DNA of 64,000 bases from Pseudoscleropodium purum (GCA_963969395.1 OZ017801.1:4342501-4406500), one strand, 5' to 3'. Positions 34,718 to 45,673 are shown, counted from the stretch's first letter. Numbers and translations are program-made. Notes: generated by a model not told the origin, from the sequence alone.

Positions 34718-34853
34718 AATTTCGTTAAAAGGGCGATATATATTCCACAAACTTGGCAGGTGGCAATTTGCGTTCCCAAATCTATTTCCGTCCTAGACTT
34801 TAGAGCTAAGGAAGGATACGAATGGAATACTGACCGCCATTTTAACGAAATTT
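34718..34853. mobile_element. Family E MITE-like element, copy E3
   Basis: Ends AATTTCGTTAAAAGGGCG and GACCGCCATTTTAACGAAATT, inverted repeats of about 18 bp around a 100-bp body. It lies in the left arm; the right arm has the matching copy E4. Confidence 0.65.
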
Positions 34854-35499
34854 CCCGGCCATTACTGTCGTAAGTGACTGCAGCTGTATATATTCTCTGT
34901 ATATTGATAGAGCACATGCCAAGGGGAAGCTAATGGATTAAAAACTACTCCGTAGAGTTACATTTATGTTATACATGATACAAACTTGGAACAGAGTTAT
35001 ATAATGTAAAAAATAATGGCTTCGGACGACATTTCCAAGTCAGCGTGCTTCGCAAGACTGCTGGCGACAGAAGACGTACGCCAAGGTACGTCAGATGCTG
35101 CCGAGGTACAGCGAATGGGGACTTCAATCCAGAAATTTTCATAACTTAATCGCCGCCAGTTACTCAAGGAACGCGTAGCATGAGCAACCGGTCCTCCAAG
35201 CTAAACGCAAGGGGCATGAGAACTCATCCAACCCAGTCAGAGAATGTTCACTCAAGATTCCAGCACAGGCGTCCACTCTGTGAACAACAAACTCAAAAGG
35301 AGTTGAGCAAGCGCCGCGTGACCATCTAGTGGCTCGGAGCCTCAGCTCCACGGACCGGCCGGGTCCACCAACATTAAACCGAGTTAAGCGCTTCCCCTTT
35401 CCGGCTCGGTAACGTCGGAAGCGGGAGCATCCTGTGTTGAAATGAAGAACAATCAACGCGCGCAGTGAAAACTGGTACGCAAGCGACTGCGCTGGTGAG

Positions 35500-35506
35500 T
35501 ATAAAG
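35500..35506 (+). promoter_or_regulatory. Probable TATA box of the carbonic anhydrase gene
   Basis: GAGTATAAAGCTGG, 266 bp before the ATG at 35766. The same site is conserved in the inverted copy at 45667-45673. Confidence 0.45.
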
Positions 35507-35765
35507 CTGGATGGTCCGCATGCATCTGAACTCAAACACAACTACAAGTTGATCCTTTCGACAAGCTTGGACTCCACAGCAACCACGGACACAGATCCAT
35601 TCAACCGATTGAGCACCCTCGCGCCGAATCGATCGACAGCTTTCATTTGTTTCAACCCAGTTTCGACAGATTTCTTCGCAAGTACGTACGTTCAAAATTC
35701 GAGTGTACGAGTTCCCGATCAAGTCCGGTGTCGGTCGACTGCCAGGGCTTGAAACTGCTACAAAG

Positions 35766-37342
35766 ATGGCAAGGAGGAGCAGCTTTTACTGGACCCTTGC
35801 AGTCTGCATATGTCTTCAAGGCATGAGCTGTGGGGTTCTGGCGGAAGGTGAGACTCACATGCTTGTGATCGACTGGGTGCATCAGATTCGGACTTAATTC
35901 TTTTGCCTTTGGATCCGAATACATTGATTGACCGTTTTGAAACTGATAATTATATTCATCTTGGATGTGCAGATGATGTCAGATTCACGTACGACCATGG
36001 ACCCACTGGACCTGCTCACTGGGGAGAGTTGAAATCCAACTGGACCAAATGCAAAACAGGAAAAGAACAATCGCCCATGCGGATCACTCCCAACATCATG
36101 TTCGTGGACCCTGCATTGGGTGAACTGGATGTTTCTAGCTCGAAAGATGCAGTTCCAGCCAACATCTCCATCAACGAGGGCTACGCCATTGAGGTGCCAC
36201 ATAATGAACTTCAGATACTTTCATGAATTCACACCTGAAATGGAGAGCTTATTCAGGAATCAAGCTTTCAATTCGTTGTTGAGCTGAACTACCCTTCATT
36301 AACTCAGGTGATTATAAAATGGCCTGCCGCTCCATTCGTTTTCTGATGTACATGGGAACTGGATTTGGTGAGCAGGTCGCTGTGGAGAAGACCGCGGGAG
36401 TCCTGAAGATCGACGGCGTGACCTACCGACCTGCTCAGTTCCACTTCCACATGGGCAGCGAACACAAGATTCTGGGGCACAGCTTTCCAATGGAGCTGCA
36501 CCAAGTGTACTCCAGTGACGACGGCAGGAGGAGAGCAGTGATCGCCTGGCTCTTCGTCAAGGGCGCCGACAACCAATTCCTGGCCCAGGTACTACAACAA
36601 CTGAAAATCTATATATATATGTATCAATCACCACGTAATGGATAAACTAACGGTTCAATCCTCAAAATACCAATTTACACTCATCTGGCTCGCTGCTCCC
36701 AAGAATTTAGTTTTTGCACCGATATTTGGAGTACGCCAGTGATTGAATGGGGTGCTGATGGTTGATCATGTGGTGCGCTGTGGGATTAACAGTTCGAGCG
36801 CCACCTGCCGGGTCAAAGCACTTCTCCCACCGAGTTCATGCTCGATCCCATCCACCTGCCCAAGTTCCAGAAAAGCTACGCCAGATACAAAGGCTCCCTC
36901 ACCACCCCTCCCTGCACGGAGGATATCACCTGGACCGTCATGCTGTGGAATGTAAGCTTCCTTCAGGAATCCAGTTTCCACACCATTTACTTTGCTTTCT
37001 CAGCAAGCAGTTCGTGATTCCGAGGCCTATAATTTCTGTTCCATTCTGCGGGAATCTTCCAGACACAATTCAAGAATTTCCCAGTAGTTAATTGATGGAG
37101 CGCTTCATGGCTTGTCGTAATTGAATACATCCGAGCATCTCACCCAGCTCCTGTTGAGTGTCGACTGATCATTTTCTGCTTGTGTGGGATCGATTTGCAG
37201 TTTCCCACCATTTCCGAGCGCCAGATTCGGCTGTTCAAGAAGGCGATGCCGGTGAGTGTACTCTCCTGCCATGCGTTCAATTGGCTACCTGCTTCTTCAA
37301 TTCCAGAAAATGTTCACAGAGGAAGCGACTGATCACGAGTAG
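35766..37342 (+). CDS. Alpha-type carbonic anhydrase, secreted, six exons
   Basis: Interconverts CO2 and bicarbonate with a zinc ion. Proposed exons: 35766-35847, 35973-36193, 36376-36588, 36793-36951, 37201-37251, 37307-37342. All introns are GT-AG, and the exons join in frame to 253 residues, close to the usual family length. Residues 1-26 form a signal peptide, so the enzyme should enter the secretory route (apoplast or thylakoid, depending on the plant). Zinc ligands are the two His of FHFHMGSEH and the His of MELHQVY; the SEH Glu and the Thr of SLTTPPC are present. The disulfide pair is the Cys of WTKCKTG and of PPCTE. FTYDHGPTGPAHWG and GKEQSP are standard. The proton-shuttle position (His64 in human CA II) reads NEGYAIEV, so Tyr replaces His. 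The C-terminus is short and exon 6 is the least certain part. A poly(A) signal AATAAA lies at 37815-37820. Confidence 0.9.
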
Positions 37343-38458
37343 TGCTCACATCTCTAGCTGGGAACAGAGTATTCCTGACGTGGTGGACTGGGAAATTGAC
37401 TCGGGAATCTCTGACAGTGGAATGTATGCTTGTGGACGTACTGCAGATTGCAAATGCGAGACCCTCGCAACCAAGCCACGGACGCCGATTCCTCATGAAC
37501 GCATATTGATGGATTTAGTGAAGCATCTGGAGCTAGTTCTTGGGGCGTCCAGATTATTTTGGGTGAAGACTAGCTTGTCACTAAGAGCAGATCTTCATTA
37601 GTTGACGCTCGGCAGCTCACACGCCTGATCTGGACTGCACAGGCATGTTTTTGAAAGGCCTGGGATGCGTGGCTCTGGATTGTGGAATTTAGATTCGAGT
37701 CGATTCGTTGCGAGAGTGTACATGTAGCAAGATTTAGAAAGTGTGTGGCCATGAATGTCACCGAATGGCCTGATGCATTGGATGTAAAATGAACCATTTT
37801 TTCCCTTCTGGGCAAATAAAAGCTGAAGAAGCTTGTTTCACGTAGTGTGAGTGACGTTCATTGCCTCCAACTTCAGAGGTTGTGAAATTAGTGGGAAAGT
37901 TCTGCATTAAGTTGCATAACAGTGCGTACTTACCCAACTTTTTGATTCATCACCTCCGGCTTCTCCTCGATCCAGTCTCGGACTCTCGGGGACATTGGTC
38001 TGCACGACATTACCTTGTGACATACCATTTTCTTCATTTTTTTGTATGCGTCCAAAATTCTCTTTATAAAATCCTCTTTATATTGAGATAATTCATTGTC
38101 TAGGTAACTGATATTTCACTCCTCCTGTAGTTCTTTAGAAGTTTACAACTTGCTATTTGTGAATTGGGTATTGAATGCCCGAATGCAAAACCAAGGGGAG
38201 AACGACCCCAGAAAGTCTGAGGGCAACTGAAATTAGAATGGGTGGGTTTGGGAACTGGGAGAATAGAGAAGCGCATTTGGAGACAATTAATTTCTATACA
38301 GAATGCCTCATAGATAAGTATCTGCTTCTGGAGGGGTCTCCGAGAGGTGCAGTGACCTTCAGTCATGATCTCTGTTGATCGAATTTCCGCCCGTCTCGCG
38401 GATGATCCCGGTTCGAAGAAGGAATTTGCCACCTTCTCTTCTGGTGATGCACATGGCA
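37343..38458. other. Carbonic anhydrase 3' region and intergenic DNA
   Basis: Includes the likely 3' UTR (to about 37850). Nothing else recognised up to the tRNA-like locus. Confidence 0.5.
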
Positions 38459-38546
38459 GCGCCGGTGGTCTAGTGGTAGGATGGAATTCTGCCGCAACAA
38501 ATACGCGGCTCGTAGTTCAGACCCGAGTTTGATTCCCGGCCGGTGC
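38459..38546 (+). tRNA. tRNA-Gly(GCC)-like gene with a 17-nt extra segment, possibly a pseudogene
   Basis: The acceptor stem GCGCCGG pairs with CCGGTGC, the D arm is GGTCTAGTGGTA as in plant tRNA-Gly, the anticodon stem GAATT pairs with AGTTC, and the T arm is CCGAG-TTTGATT-CCCGG. The anticodon loop starts CTGCCGC, giving GCC, but 17 nt are inserted before the 3' half of the stem. Total length is 88 nt instead of about 71. The insertion sits where eukaryotic tRNA introns lie, just 3' of the anticodon. However, tRNA-Gly normally has no intron, the T loop has TTTGA instead of TTCGA, and no strong T-run terminator follows. It may be a tRNA-derived pseudogene. Confidence 0.6.
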
Positions 38547-38569
38547 ATCTCTAATTTCACCGTTTAGAC

Positions 38570-38935
38570 TCAAAATGCCCAAGCTGAACTTGCAGTTCTG
38601 AGATATTTTGAATAGCCTGCTACTGCAGCACAACTACCATAGGTTTTTCGCATAAATTTCGTGCATAGTTTGGCCCCATTGAACATTTCAAAATAGATAT
38701 CCACTCTAACGTTTCTCCAAGCCAAATTTTTCTCAAAATTGCATTTGTCACTAGTATGATTAACAATTTGTTGTAAGAACGGTGGCAGTGGTGATAAGTG
38801 ACTGTGAAGTATCTGAGCCATTGTACGTTCAGAATCTACACGTTCTTGACTTGGTACTCCCTTGCATAGTTGACTGCAAGCATCAACAGATGCGTATGTT
38901 TTGTTGGCTCCGGACTGAGGCTTTTGCATTGTCAA
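38570..38935 (-). other. Unidentified open reading frame, 121 codons
   Basis: An ATG-started frame with ordinary amino-acid composition, including a stretch HSHLSPLPPFLQQIVNHTSD. I do not recognise a family. It has no paralogue in the window and no clear splice pattern. It could be one exon of a lost gene or chance. Confidence 0.2.
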
Positions 38936-39817
38936 AAGCTACATCTGAGGAAGCGTGAGTAGGACCTTACCTCTGGATCTTTAATGTATGCGCGCCTATA
39001 GACGTCCCACTAATTACAACTAAGAATAGTTAATATTGTCAAACACAATTTACTATCTTTAAATCTTATTCACACGTACTTTAGAATGCATCATATTCTT
39101 AGGCATTCATGGGACTACTCAGTAACTATGCTCTCAGTCAGGCCACTCATACATCACCGATTGCAGAAATATGTTATTGTCTTTCTTGGAACGGACTCAA
39201 AATGACTGAACTCTCTCTCTCTCTACCAAAGTGAGAAGATCTGAAGCAATCCTCCATCCAACACTTCTTCGACTGTGGACACTTGTAGAGGCGCTCCGAC
39301 GTTTGGATTTCACCCGAAAAAACACCCCTCGAAACATCCACCGATTTGAGCCTTTGAGATCCGTTGAAAGATCCAACAATTGCAGGGAGCCTGATGCGTT
39401 TCTTATGCAGTTTCATCAGCCGATTATCCAGACGTCAGCGTGATCCTCAGGTCAGTTGTAAGAAGCCTTTTCTATCTATCACAGGACTGACATCATAGCC
39501 AGTGAGGACCCTGGCCATCAAGCTTGCAAAACATAGGGCGACCCACCAGTAAGTTTAAAATTTTCAATGAACATGATTATTTTTTGTGGTAGAACCTCAG
39601 GTAAAATCCAGAAATATTAGAGTTAATTCTAAGGGTCTCCCCAATGTGTAACACGGGTGTCAAAGGAAGGCTTAACTAGGAATAGTATTTAAGAAATACA
39701 ACACCAAACTCCATCACATATTCACATCCTAACTTTGGTGCTTCAAAGAGTTTTTGTCCTGTTTTTTTTCAAACTCTGGCTCTTAGTTCTTCATTTCACA
39801 CACTTTACAATTAAATC
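38936..39817. other. Intergenic DNA of moderate GC
   Basis: GC is higher than in the AT desert, as around the other genes. Short ORFs on both strands at 39174-39443 overlap and neither shows a known motif. A CT run (CTCTCTCTCTCT) lies at 39210. Confidence 0.4.
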
Positions 39818-40146
39818 CAGGGTTGACAAGACGGTCGGACGTCCGGGACGTCCGGACGCGGACGTTGCGTCCGCAATGTCCTCTGACATTCGCGGACGCC
39901 GTCCGCCTCGTCCGCCTATCCCCCGTCTGCCCCGTCCGCCCTGTCTGCCCCAATACCCGTCTGCCCAGTTACGGCCGTCCGATCGACACGCGGACTGATT
40001 TGGTCTGCATGATTTGGGCGTTCGCCCTGCCCCGCCCGTCCGCCTTTCGACAACGGGAGGGACGCTGCGTCCGCTGGCATCCGTGAGGATGGACGTCCGG
40101 GTTACGAACGCCTTTTTCAAGCAGACGTAGAGATTCGTCAACCCTA
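39818..40146 (+). mobile_element. Family A hAT-like MITE, copy A6
   Basis: Ends CAGGGTTGACA...GTCAACCCTA with a perfect 8-bp target duplication ATTAAATC (39810-39817 and 40147-40154). The right terminus is of the CCTTTTTCAAGC subfamily. Confidence 0.93.
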
Positions 40147-41322
40147 ATTAAATCTATCACACAAGTTTAAAAATAATAAACGTAAGTGTTATAACTTTAA
40201 GGTGTACTACTTGAATTTTCAAGTAATTTAATTCGTAATAATTCATGATTAGATAATTTAACAAAGTATGGTTGATATCTATTATCAATTAAATGAAGGA
40301 TATTAAAACATTCGATTATGATGTCATCCATTTGATGGTTGTAAATTTATCTACACTATCTTTCATCCGAAGTTTGGAAGCACTCTTGAGTTTATAATTC
40401 AATCCTAGCAAACTAATTACAAAAGACTTTTATGGATTTACTATAAAGGAAATCAAATTGAGTTTACTATTTCAATTGAACCATCTATTAAAACCATCTT
40501 TTACATTAGAAAGGGTGATTGTAAGAAACACTTGTTGGTTTTGTTGCATTGGCCACAATATTCATGATTTTTTTAGTAGTACTTTAAAATTTGAAAAAAA
40601 GCTTGAAAAATATTTGAAAAATATGTTTAATGTATGAACCTTTAAAGAGAAGGTACTCTATGAAGGAAAAGCATAGAAAAAAATTTTGAGTGGGAGAACC
40701 AAAAAAGTGCAAAATCTCATGAAAATGAGGTTTTGGCATTTCTATTTTTGAGAAATAGTAAAGGTGAGTGAAAAAATAATAAAAAAAGTGATCATTTTTA
40801 ACAACTCAAAGCACTTTCTAGCACTAGGAGTTGCTAGAAAACTTTTCTAATTGTTCATAAATTTGTGATAATTGTAGCATTGTTTGAAGCATTCCAAAAC
40901 ACATTTAGAACATGTTTTGTGAAAATGCTCTCTAGAGAGCATGTATTTCTATTTGAAGACCTAGACTATCCATTTTTTTTAAGTCACTCTTCATGAAAAA
41001 GATACTCAATAGTACTAAAACCTCCTAAAACCACAAGTGTGACATATTATAAAAAATCTCGTTTACAAACTAAACTAATTTTGAAAAAAATTGAAATAAT
41101 TTGAGTACCTCTGTTACTAATATAAAAAACTTGATTTCAAATTTCATATCTATTCAATCATTTTTGCAATAATTATGGCAAAAGGTCACTTCCGCATTCA
41201 ATGTGTGACGCAAAATAAGACAAGTGTTTCTTGCAATCACCCTAAACTCCATTCAAGTGTTCAAGATAAAACAAAGTTTAGATACTAGTTCAGAGTCAAC
41301 CAATAGAATAAGGAAAAATAAC
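40147..41322. other. AT-rich intergenic DNA
   Basis: No gene or terminal repeats seen. Confidence 0.5.
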
Positions 41323-41462
41323 CATGGTTGTCATAGTGGACAGATGTCCGGTTTGCCCGTCCGTTAGAGGTCCTACCCGTCCGATACAGTCAATACATAG
41401 TTGACTTTCTGATAACGGAAAAATAGGCCACGTGGATGCCATGTGGATTAAAGAACATGCTG
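41323..41462 (+). mobile_element. Family B hAT-like MITE, left part only (copy B1)
   Basis: Starts CATGGTTGTCATAGTGGAC and matches copy B2 up to GGAACATGCTG, where family A copy A7 is inserted. Its right half does not reappear after A7. Confidence 0.75.
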
Positions 41463-41775
41463 CAGGGTTGACAAATCAGTACATCCGCCCCAAAATAGCA
41501 TCCGTAACCCGAATGTCCGTCCTCACGGACGCGAGCAGACGCAGCGTCCCTCCCGTCGTTGGAAGGCGGACGGGCGGGGCGGATGGGGTAGTTCTTGTCT
41601 ACTTTGAATTAGTAGGGTTGCATTTCTCAAAAAATTAATATAACTCATGAAAATGGTTTCTTTTCCCTTTAATTCTAAGGAAACATTTTTTTTTCTCTTT
41701 TTTCTAACAAATCGCGAACCATTGCACTTCATTTAATATTTAATAGTTTAAGGATTAAGGGAGTGACCGCGTACA
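41463..41775 (-). mobile_element. Family A hAT-like MITE, copy A7, right end missing
   Basis: Starts CAGGGTTGACAAATCAG and runs parallel to A2, including the AT-rich middle, until GGGAGTGACCGCG at about 41773, then changes to unrelated AT-rich DNA. The loss of both its end and the right half of B1 points to one deletion. Confidence 0.8.
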
Positions 41776-42326
41776 CTCAGTTTGTAAGTTATAATCATGG
41801 ACCTTAAATCCCAACTTATAAAGCATAAAACTAATACATAAGTTTGCTAGAGTACTTCATTCCATGTGTATTTACAATGATTAACTTATGTATATGTATT
41901 CAGATTGCATCATTTACAAATAAATGAGTGGATCCTTTAGCCAACCTCATACTCAAGCAATTCATGGTTGGGATATATTCTCAAATTGACATACATATCA
42001 ACTTAACTCATAATCAAGAAATAAATGATTGGGAATCTGGGATATATTTGCCTATGTGTTTGATTACCCATTAAATAGTAGACATTGACTTTGAAGTCTA
42101 GGTATGCAACTCCCACACTATATGACCCTAGTTATAATTACTTATAATGCATTTTAGTCCAATTTCAAGTGATATAATTTGTTTTCATGTAGAAAATTCT
42201 TGTAGCCCTTTCAATAAGGAATCCAAAAATATAATTATATATATGAAATGAGTATTTTTGAAGACAATAATAGCATTAAAAATCTAATTATATGAGTTTT
42301 TTTAATACATGTATCATAGGCCAAGC
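41776..42326. other. AT-rich intergenic DNA
   Basis: Nothing recognised. Confidence 0.5.
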
Positions 42327-42670
42327 CAAGGTTGACAGGATGGTCAAACGTCCGGACGCGGACGCTATGTCCGCAGCGTCTGTTGACATTTGCGGACACC
42401 GTCCGCCCCGTCCACCTGTCCCCCGTCCGCTTGTCCGCTCATTCGCCCCATCTGCCCTGATACTCGTCCGCCCCGATACGACCGTCCGATCGATACACGG
42501 ACTGATCTGGTCCGAATGATCTGGGCGTTCGCCTCAGGCGGTCCGCCCTGCCCGTTCGCCTTCTGACAGCGGGAGGGACGCTGCGTTCGTTGGTGTCCGT
42601 GAGGACAGACGTCCAAATGTCCGGATTATGGACGCCTTTTTCAGGCGGACGTAGAGATTCGTCAACCCTG
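42327..42670 (+). mobile_element. Family A hAT-like MITE, copy A8
   Basis: Ends CAAGGTTGACA...GTCAACCCTG with a near-perfect 8-bp target duplication (GGCCAAGC at 42319-42326, GACCAAGC at 42671-42678). Confidence 0.9.
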
Positions 42671-43780
42671 GACCAAGCTATCCAATTTGGGGTTTTTTTT
42701 AATAAAAATTTAATTTTAATTGGAGGAAATTTTTTGAATAAATTTTTTAAAACTATGCATAAATGTTTCATTTCTTTATATATATTGTGAATTTTTTTTT
42801 AATATGTATGGAACCTAACATTTTCTACATTTAATTTATTTTTAGTTTTGGTCTTCAGCTAACTTTTTGGCCTTTTTAATTTGATATAATTTTTACAAAA
42901 GCCATCTTCTAAGCCTTTCTAATGCCAATGACCCTTGCATATAATACAAGAATTGCGTACCCAGACTTCAAAGTTGCAGTAGCTTGGTTGCCATAGCTTA
43001 CGACATCCAATGCATTTTCCAAACTTAAATAATTTGTTTACAATATATTCTCATTGTACTAGTAGCTATAACTTATTGCCTCCATAGTAATCCACTTCAA
43101 ACTCTAAGAGCACTTGTTTTCTCGGTAGGAATCTACTTCAAACTGTAAGAATACTTGTTGCCTTGGTAGTAATCCACTTCAAACCATAAGAGTAAAACCT
43201 CAATCAATCCCTCCTCATTAGTTTCTATTGTAGTTACAAGTTTCTCCACAAAGAATTCCCCCTTAGATAGTTTTCAATCATTCTGGATTTAGCTGCATTG
43301 ATTCTTTAGTTATCTGGGGTAGATTTGACCCCTACAAGCTCTGCACTATAGTAGTAAAGGTTTGCCTTCTCACAGTATTTTTCCTTCTTTCTATTCACCT
43401 TGATCAAGACATAGTCGGGAAAATAATATCTGTACATTAACAACAACATGCATACTGTACAATATATGTGGGATAGATTTAATCCATGTGTGAATACATA
43501 TTATGTTCTTTTATAGTGTTTGTTGCCATTTAAAGTTCTAAAGTCATTAATATTGGGTGTTTCAAAGGCCTAAACTTGATTGAGCAAACCCATCCCTTGG
43601 AATAATTAGCTAGCACAAATCATGCAACTTCTAACTTCGTAGAGTTTCCCACAACTTGTGATAACATGTGTCATTTGTGCATGTCGCTAGGTTACATCAG
43701 GAAGCAATCCTTTCAGCAGCCTCACAAATGGACAAACAATCATTTCCAAGGATAGAGTGGTGTGGCGGTATTTCTATTGC
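42671..43780. other. Intergenic DNA with a short tandem repeat
   Basis: Three imperfect units of about 53 bp containing GTAATCCACTTCAAAC lie at 43077-43195. The end, TATTTCTATTGCAG at about 43769-43782, could be a splice acceptor for the BTB/POZ locus. Confidence 0.55.
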
Positions 43781-43788
43781 AGAACACG

Positions 43789-45135
43789 ATGTTTCGCATT
43801 CGCCTGGTCCCGAACGAAATCAACCAAGAGCAAGTGACCGACCTTGGCAGCCAAGAGCCCTTTCTAATCTTCAAGGTGCATTTCACTCGGTTGAAAAGAA
43901 AAAGCAAGTACTTCCAAGTATGCTTAAGCAACTGATGGACACATCCAGATGCAAATCCATCACCACCTTCCAATTGTAAGGAACTCAGTCTGGAGCTCAT
44001 CCACGGGTTGCAAGCTGCATCTTACATCGACTGCTTTTCCCGCATGTACACGCCTCTCCGCGAAGACTTCAAGGACGTCAAATCCAGTCTGGATCTTCTG
44101 CGAGTGGCATCTCAGATTGAGATTCACGAATTGGTAAACTCCATTTGTCGGTATTTGTCAACTACACGATGGTCTGAACAGGATGAGCTCAGGATTCGAC
44201 AATTCGCATCATTCCCAGATTTTCCCCGTAGCCAGGCCGGCGGTCTGGTGGCTCGGTTGCAGATCGGCGAACATGGCAACGAGGATCATTGTAAGAAATT
44301 AGTACGCCGCCAGACTGTGCACAGCGTACGTATTGCACTGCGTCAAGACGATAGTGTGCGGAAAGAGCACTTCCTCAGTGCTCAAGCTTTCTTCGAGGAC
44401 ATTAACTCTTGGAACCTTGTACGAAGCTAAATCCATTCTGCTTTTGAGGTCGACGTGGTCACGATTGTGAGCAAGGAAGTGAAGGGAATGCTCCAGAGTT
44501 TCCATGAAGATTGTCGGAAACATGCCACCTTGGACGAACCTAGGGGAGAAACTCCGGTGGGCATTAAGATGGAAGGTGTTCATGTTTCTGACTTTAGAAG
44601 AAAAATCAAGGGCCTTTGTTGGGCGCTGGAGCTCTTATTGAAGGCACAAGTGGCTGAAGAAGTGATCGAGTGCTTGTTGCATTTGGAGTTGTTTTTGGAA
44701 ATCATTCTTGCAGCTTGGAGTGTTGAGTCTAACCAGCCAGCTCCCAAAAACGATGCACTACGGTTTTGTAAGCTCGTGATATTCATGTTCCAAGCGGTGT
44801 CCGCGGGACGTGTGCTGTCGGAAATTCCAGATCGAGTTTTACTGATCGAGAGATGGCAGTTCCTCGACGGTGTATTTGATCTGGAAACGCAGAAGGATGA
44901 CGACATGATCCTTGCTACGGAGGAGTTTGGACAAGCTGTCGAAGGCGTGTTTCTGACTTTGCCATTACAGCAGTAGTTGGAGCTCTTACAGCGGAACAGA
45001 ATTTTCTCCCAAAGATTCATCTGCAGAACATCGCTTAAGACTCTGATGAAAAGAAACTGGCCAGCTGAAGAAGACGCATTGCTGCAAGCTGACGTCGAAG
45101 TGGACGGGGGTGTAGCTCATTCTACGGAACCATGA
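43789..45135 (+). pseudogene. BTB/POZ domain protein gene with three in-frame stops
   Basis: A single reading frame can be followed for 449 codons without any indel, but it is broken by TGA at 43933-43935, TAA at 44428-44430 and TAG at 44974-44976 before its final TGA at 45133. The start region (EPFLIFKVHFTRLKRKSKYF) looks like the second half of a plant BTB/POZ domain. The rest follows the helical C-terminal region of the Arabidopsis At3g05675/At1g63850-type BTB proteins, including ASQIEIHELVNSICRYLS and VEGVFLTLPLQQ. Such proteins are thought to be adaptors for CUL3 ubiquitin ligases. The first stop fits a CGA to TGA change. The N-terminus lacks the usual first BTB half, so upstream exons may be missing. 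Recent inactivation is likely, because the frame is otherwise kept. Confidence 0.6.
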
Positions 45136-45419
45136 GAGCAGGAGAGAAGGAGACCGAGCTCTTCAATGAAATTCACTTAGTTCCTGAAGAATTCATGCAA
45201 GTCTAAGGTTTCAGTTCTATTAATGTAGGCAGAGCCCCACGCATATCATAGGTGCGTATAGGTGCGCCTGTTGGAGAGGCTGTGCAGGTGTAGTTCAACC
45301 AGTTAGAATACATATGAATTTTGCAAATGGAAAGTAAGAAACTGGTTGTTGGAATATACATGTTCGTATTATTTCGTGAAAATGTCGTATTTCAAAGGGG
45401 AAAGTTACGACAAACCAAT

Positions 45420-45525
45420 TCTCAAATACAGAAAATTAATTTTATTCACAAATACAGCAAATTTATTTAATTCATAAGTACAGCAAATACAGCAAATTTG
45501 TTTAATTCACAAATACAGCAAATTA
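45420..45525. repeat. Short tandem repeat with CAAATACAGCAAATT units
   Basis: About four imperfect units such as ATTCACAAATACAGCAAATT, lying immediately before the right arm of the inverted duplication. Confidence 0.7.
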
Positions 45526-45666
45526 AAGCTGTCCGACCGATCGATCGATCCGGCGCGCGGGTGCTGAATCGGTTGAATGGATCTGTGTGGTTGCTGTCGA
45601 GTCCAAGCTTGTCGAAATGATCAACTTGTAGTTGTGTTTGAGTGCAGATGCATGTGGACCATCCAG

Positions 45667-45673
45667 CTTTATA
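45667..45673 (-). promoter_or_regulatory. Orphan copy of the carbonic anhydrase TATA box
   Basis: Minus strand GACTATAAAGCTGG, matching 35500-35506. It faces the 3' end of the BTB/POZ pseudogene; if active it would make antisense RNA there. Confidence 0.35.

Larger units (their letters stand above)
33545..35645. repeat. Inverted duplication, left arm (partner 45528-47400)
   Basis: Read on the opposite strand, the right arm follows this sequence from AAAAGGTGGCTATTCAAAATTC (33.56 kb / 47.36 kb) through TTTCTGACCGTGCAG, the family E element, GCGTACGTCTTCTG, and the carbonic anhydrase promoter, to GATCGATCG at 35632 / 45540. The two arms differ by many substitutions and small indels, plus an insertion of about 160 bp at 34215-34375 found only in the left arm. 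Confidence 0.9.

Noticed and set aside
35160..35752. ORFs on both strands upstream of the carbonic anhydrase ATG
   Set aside because: They overlap the promoter and leader. The inverted copy at 45.5 kb does not keep the frames, so they are not conserved as protein.
36299..36981. Minus-strand ORFs across the carbonic anhydrase exons
   Set aside because: They are shadows of the plus-strand coding exons, which hold all catalytic motifs.
44580..45020. 146-codon minus-strand ORF in the BTB/POZ locus
   Set aside because: It is the antisense of the plus-strand frame, which shows the family similarity.
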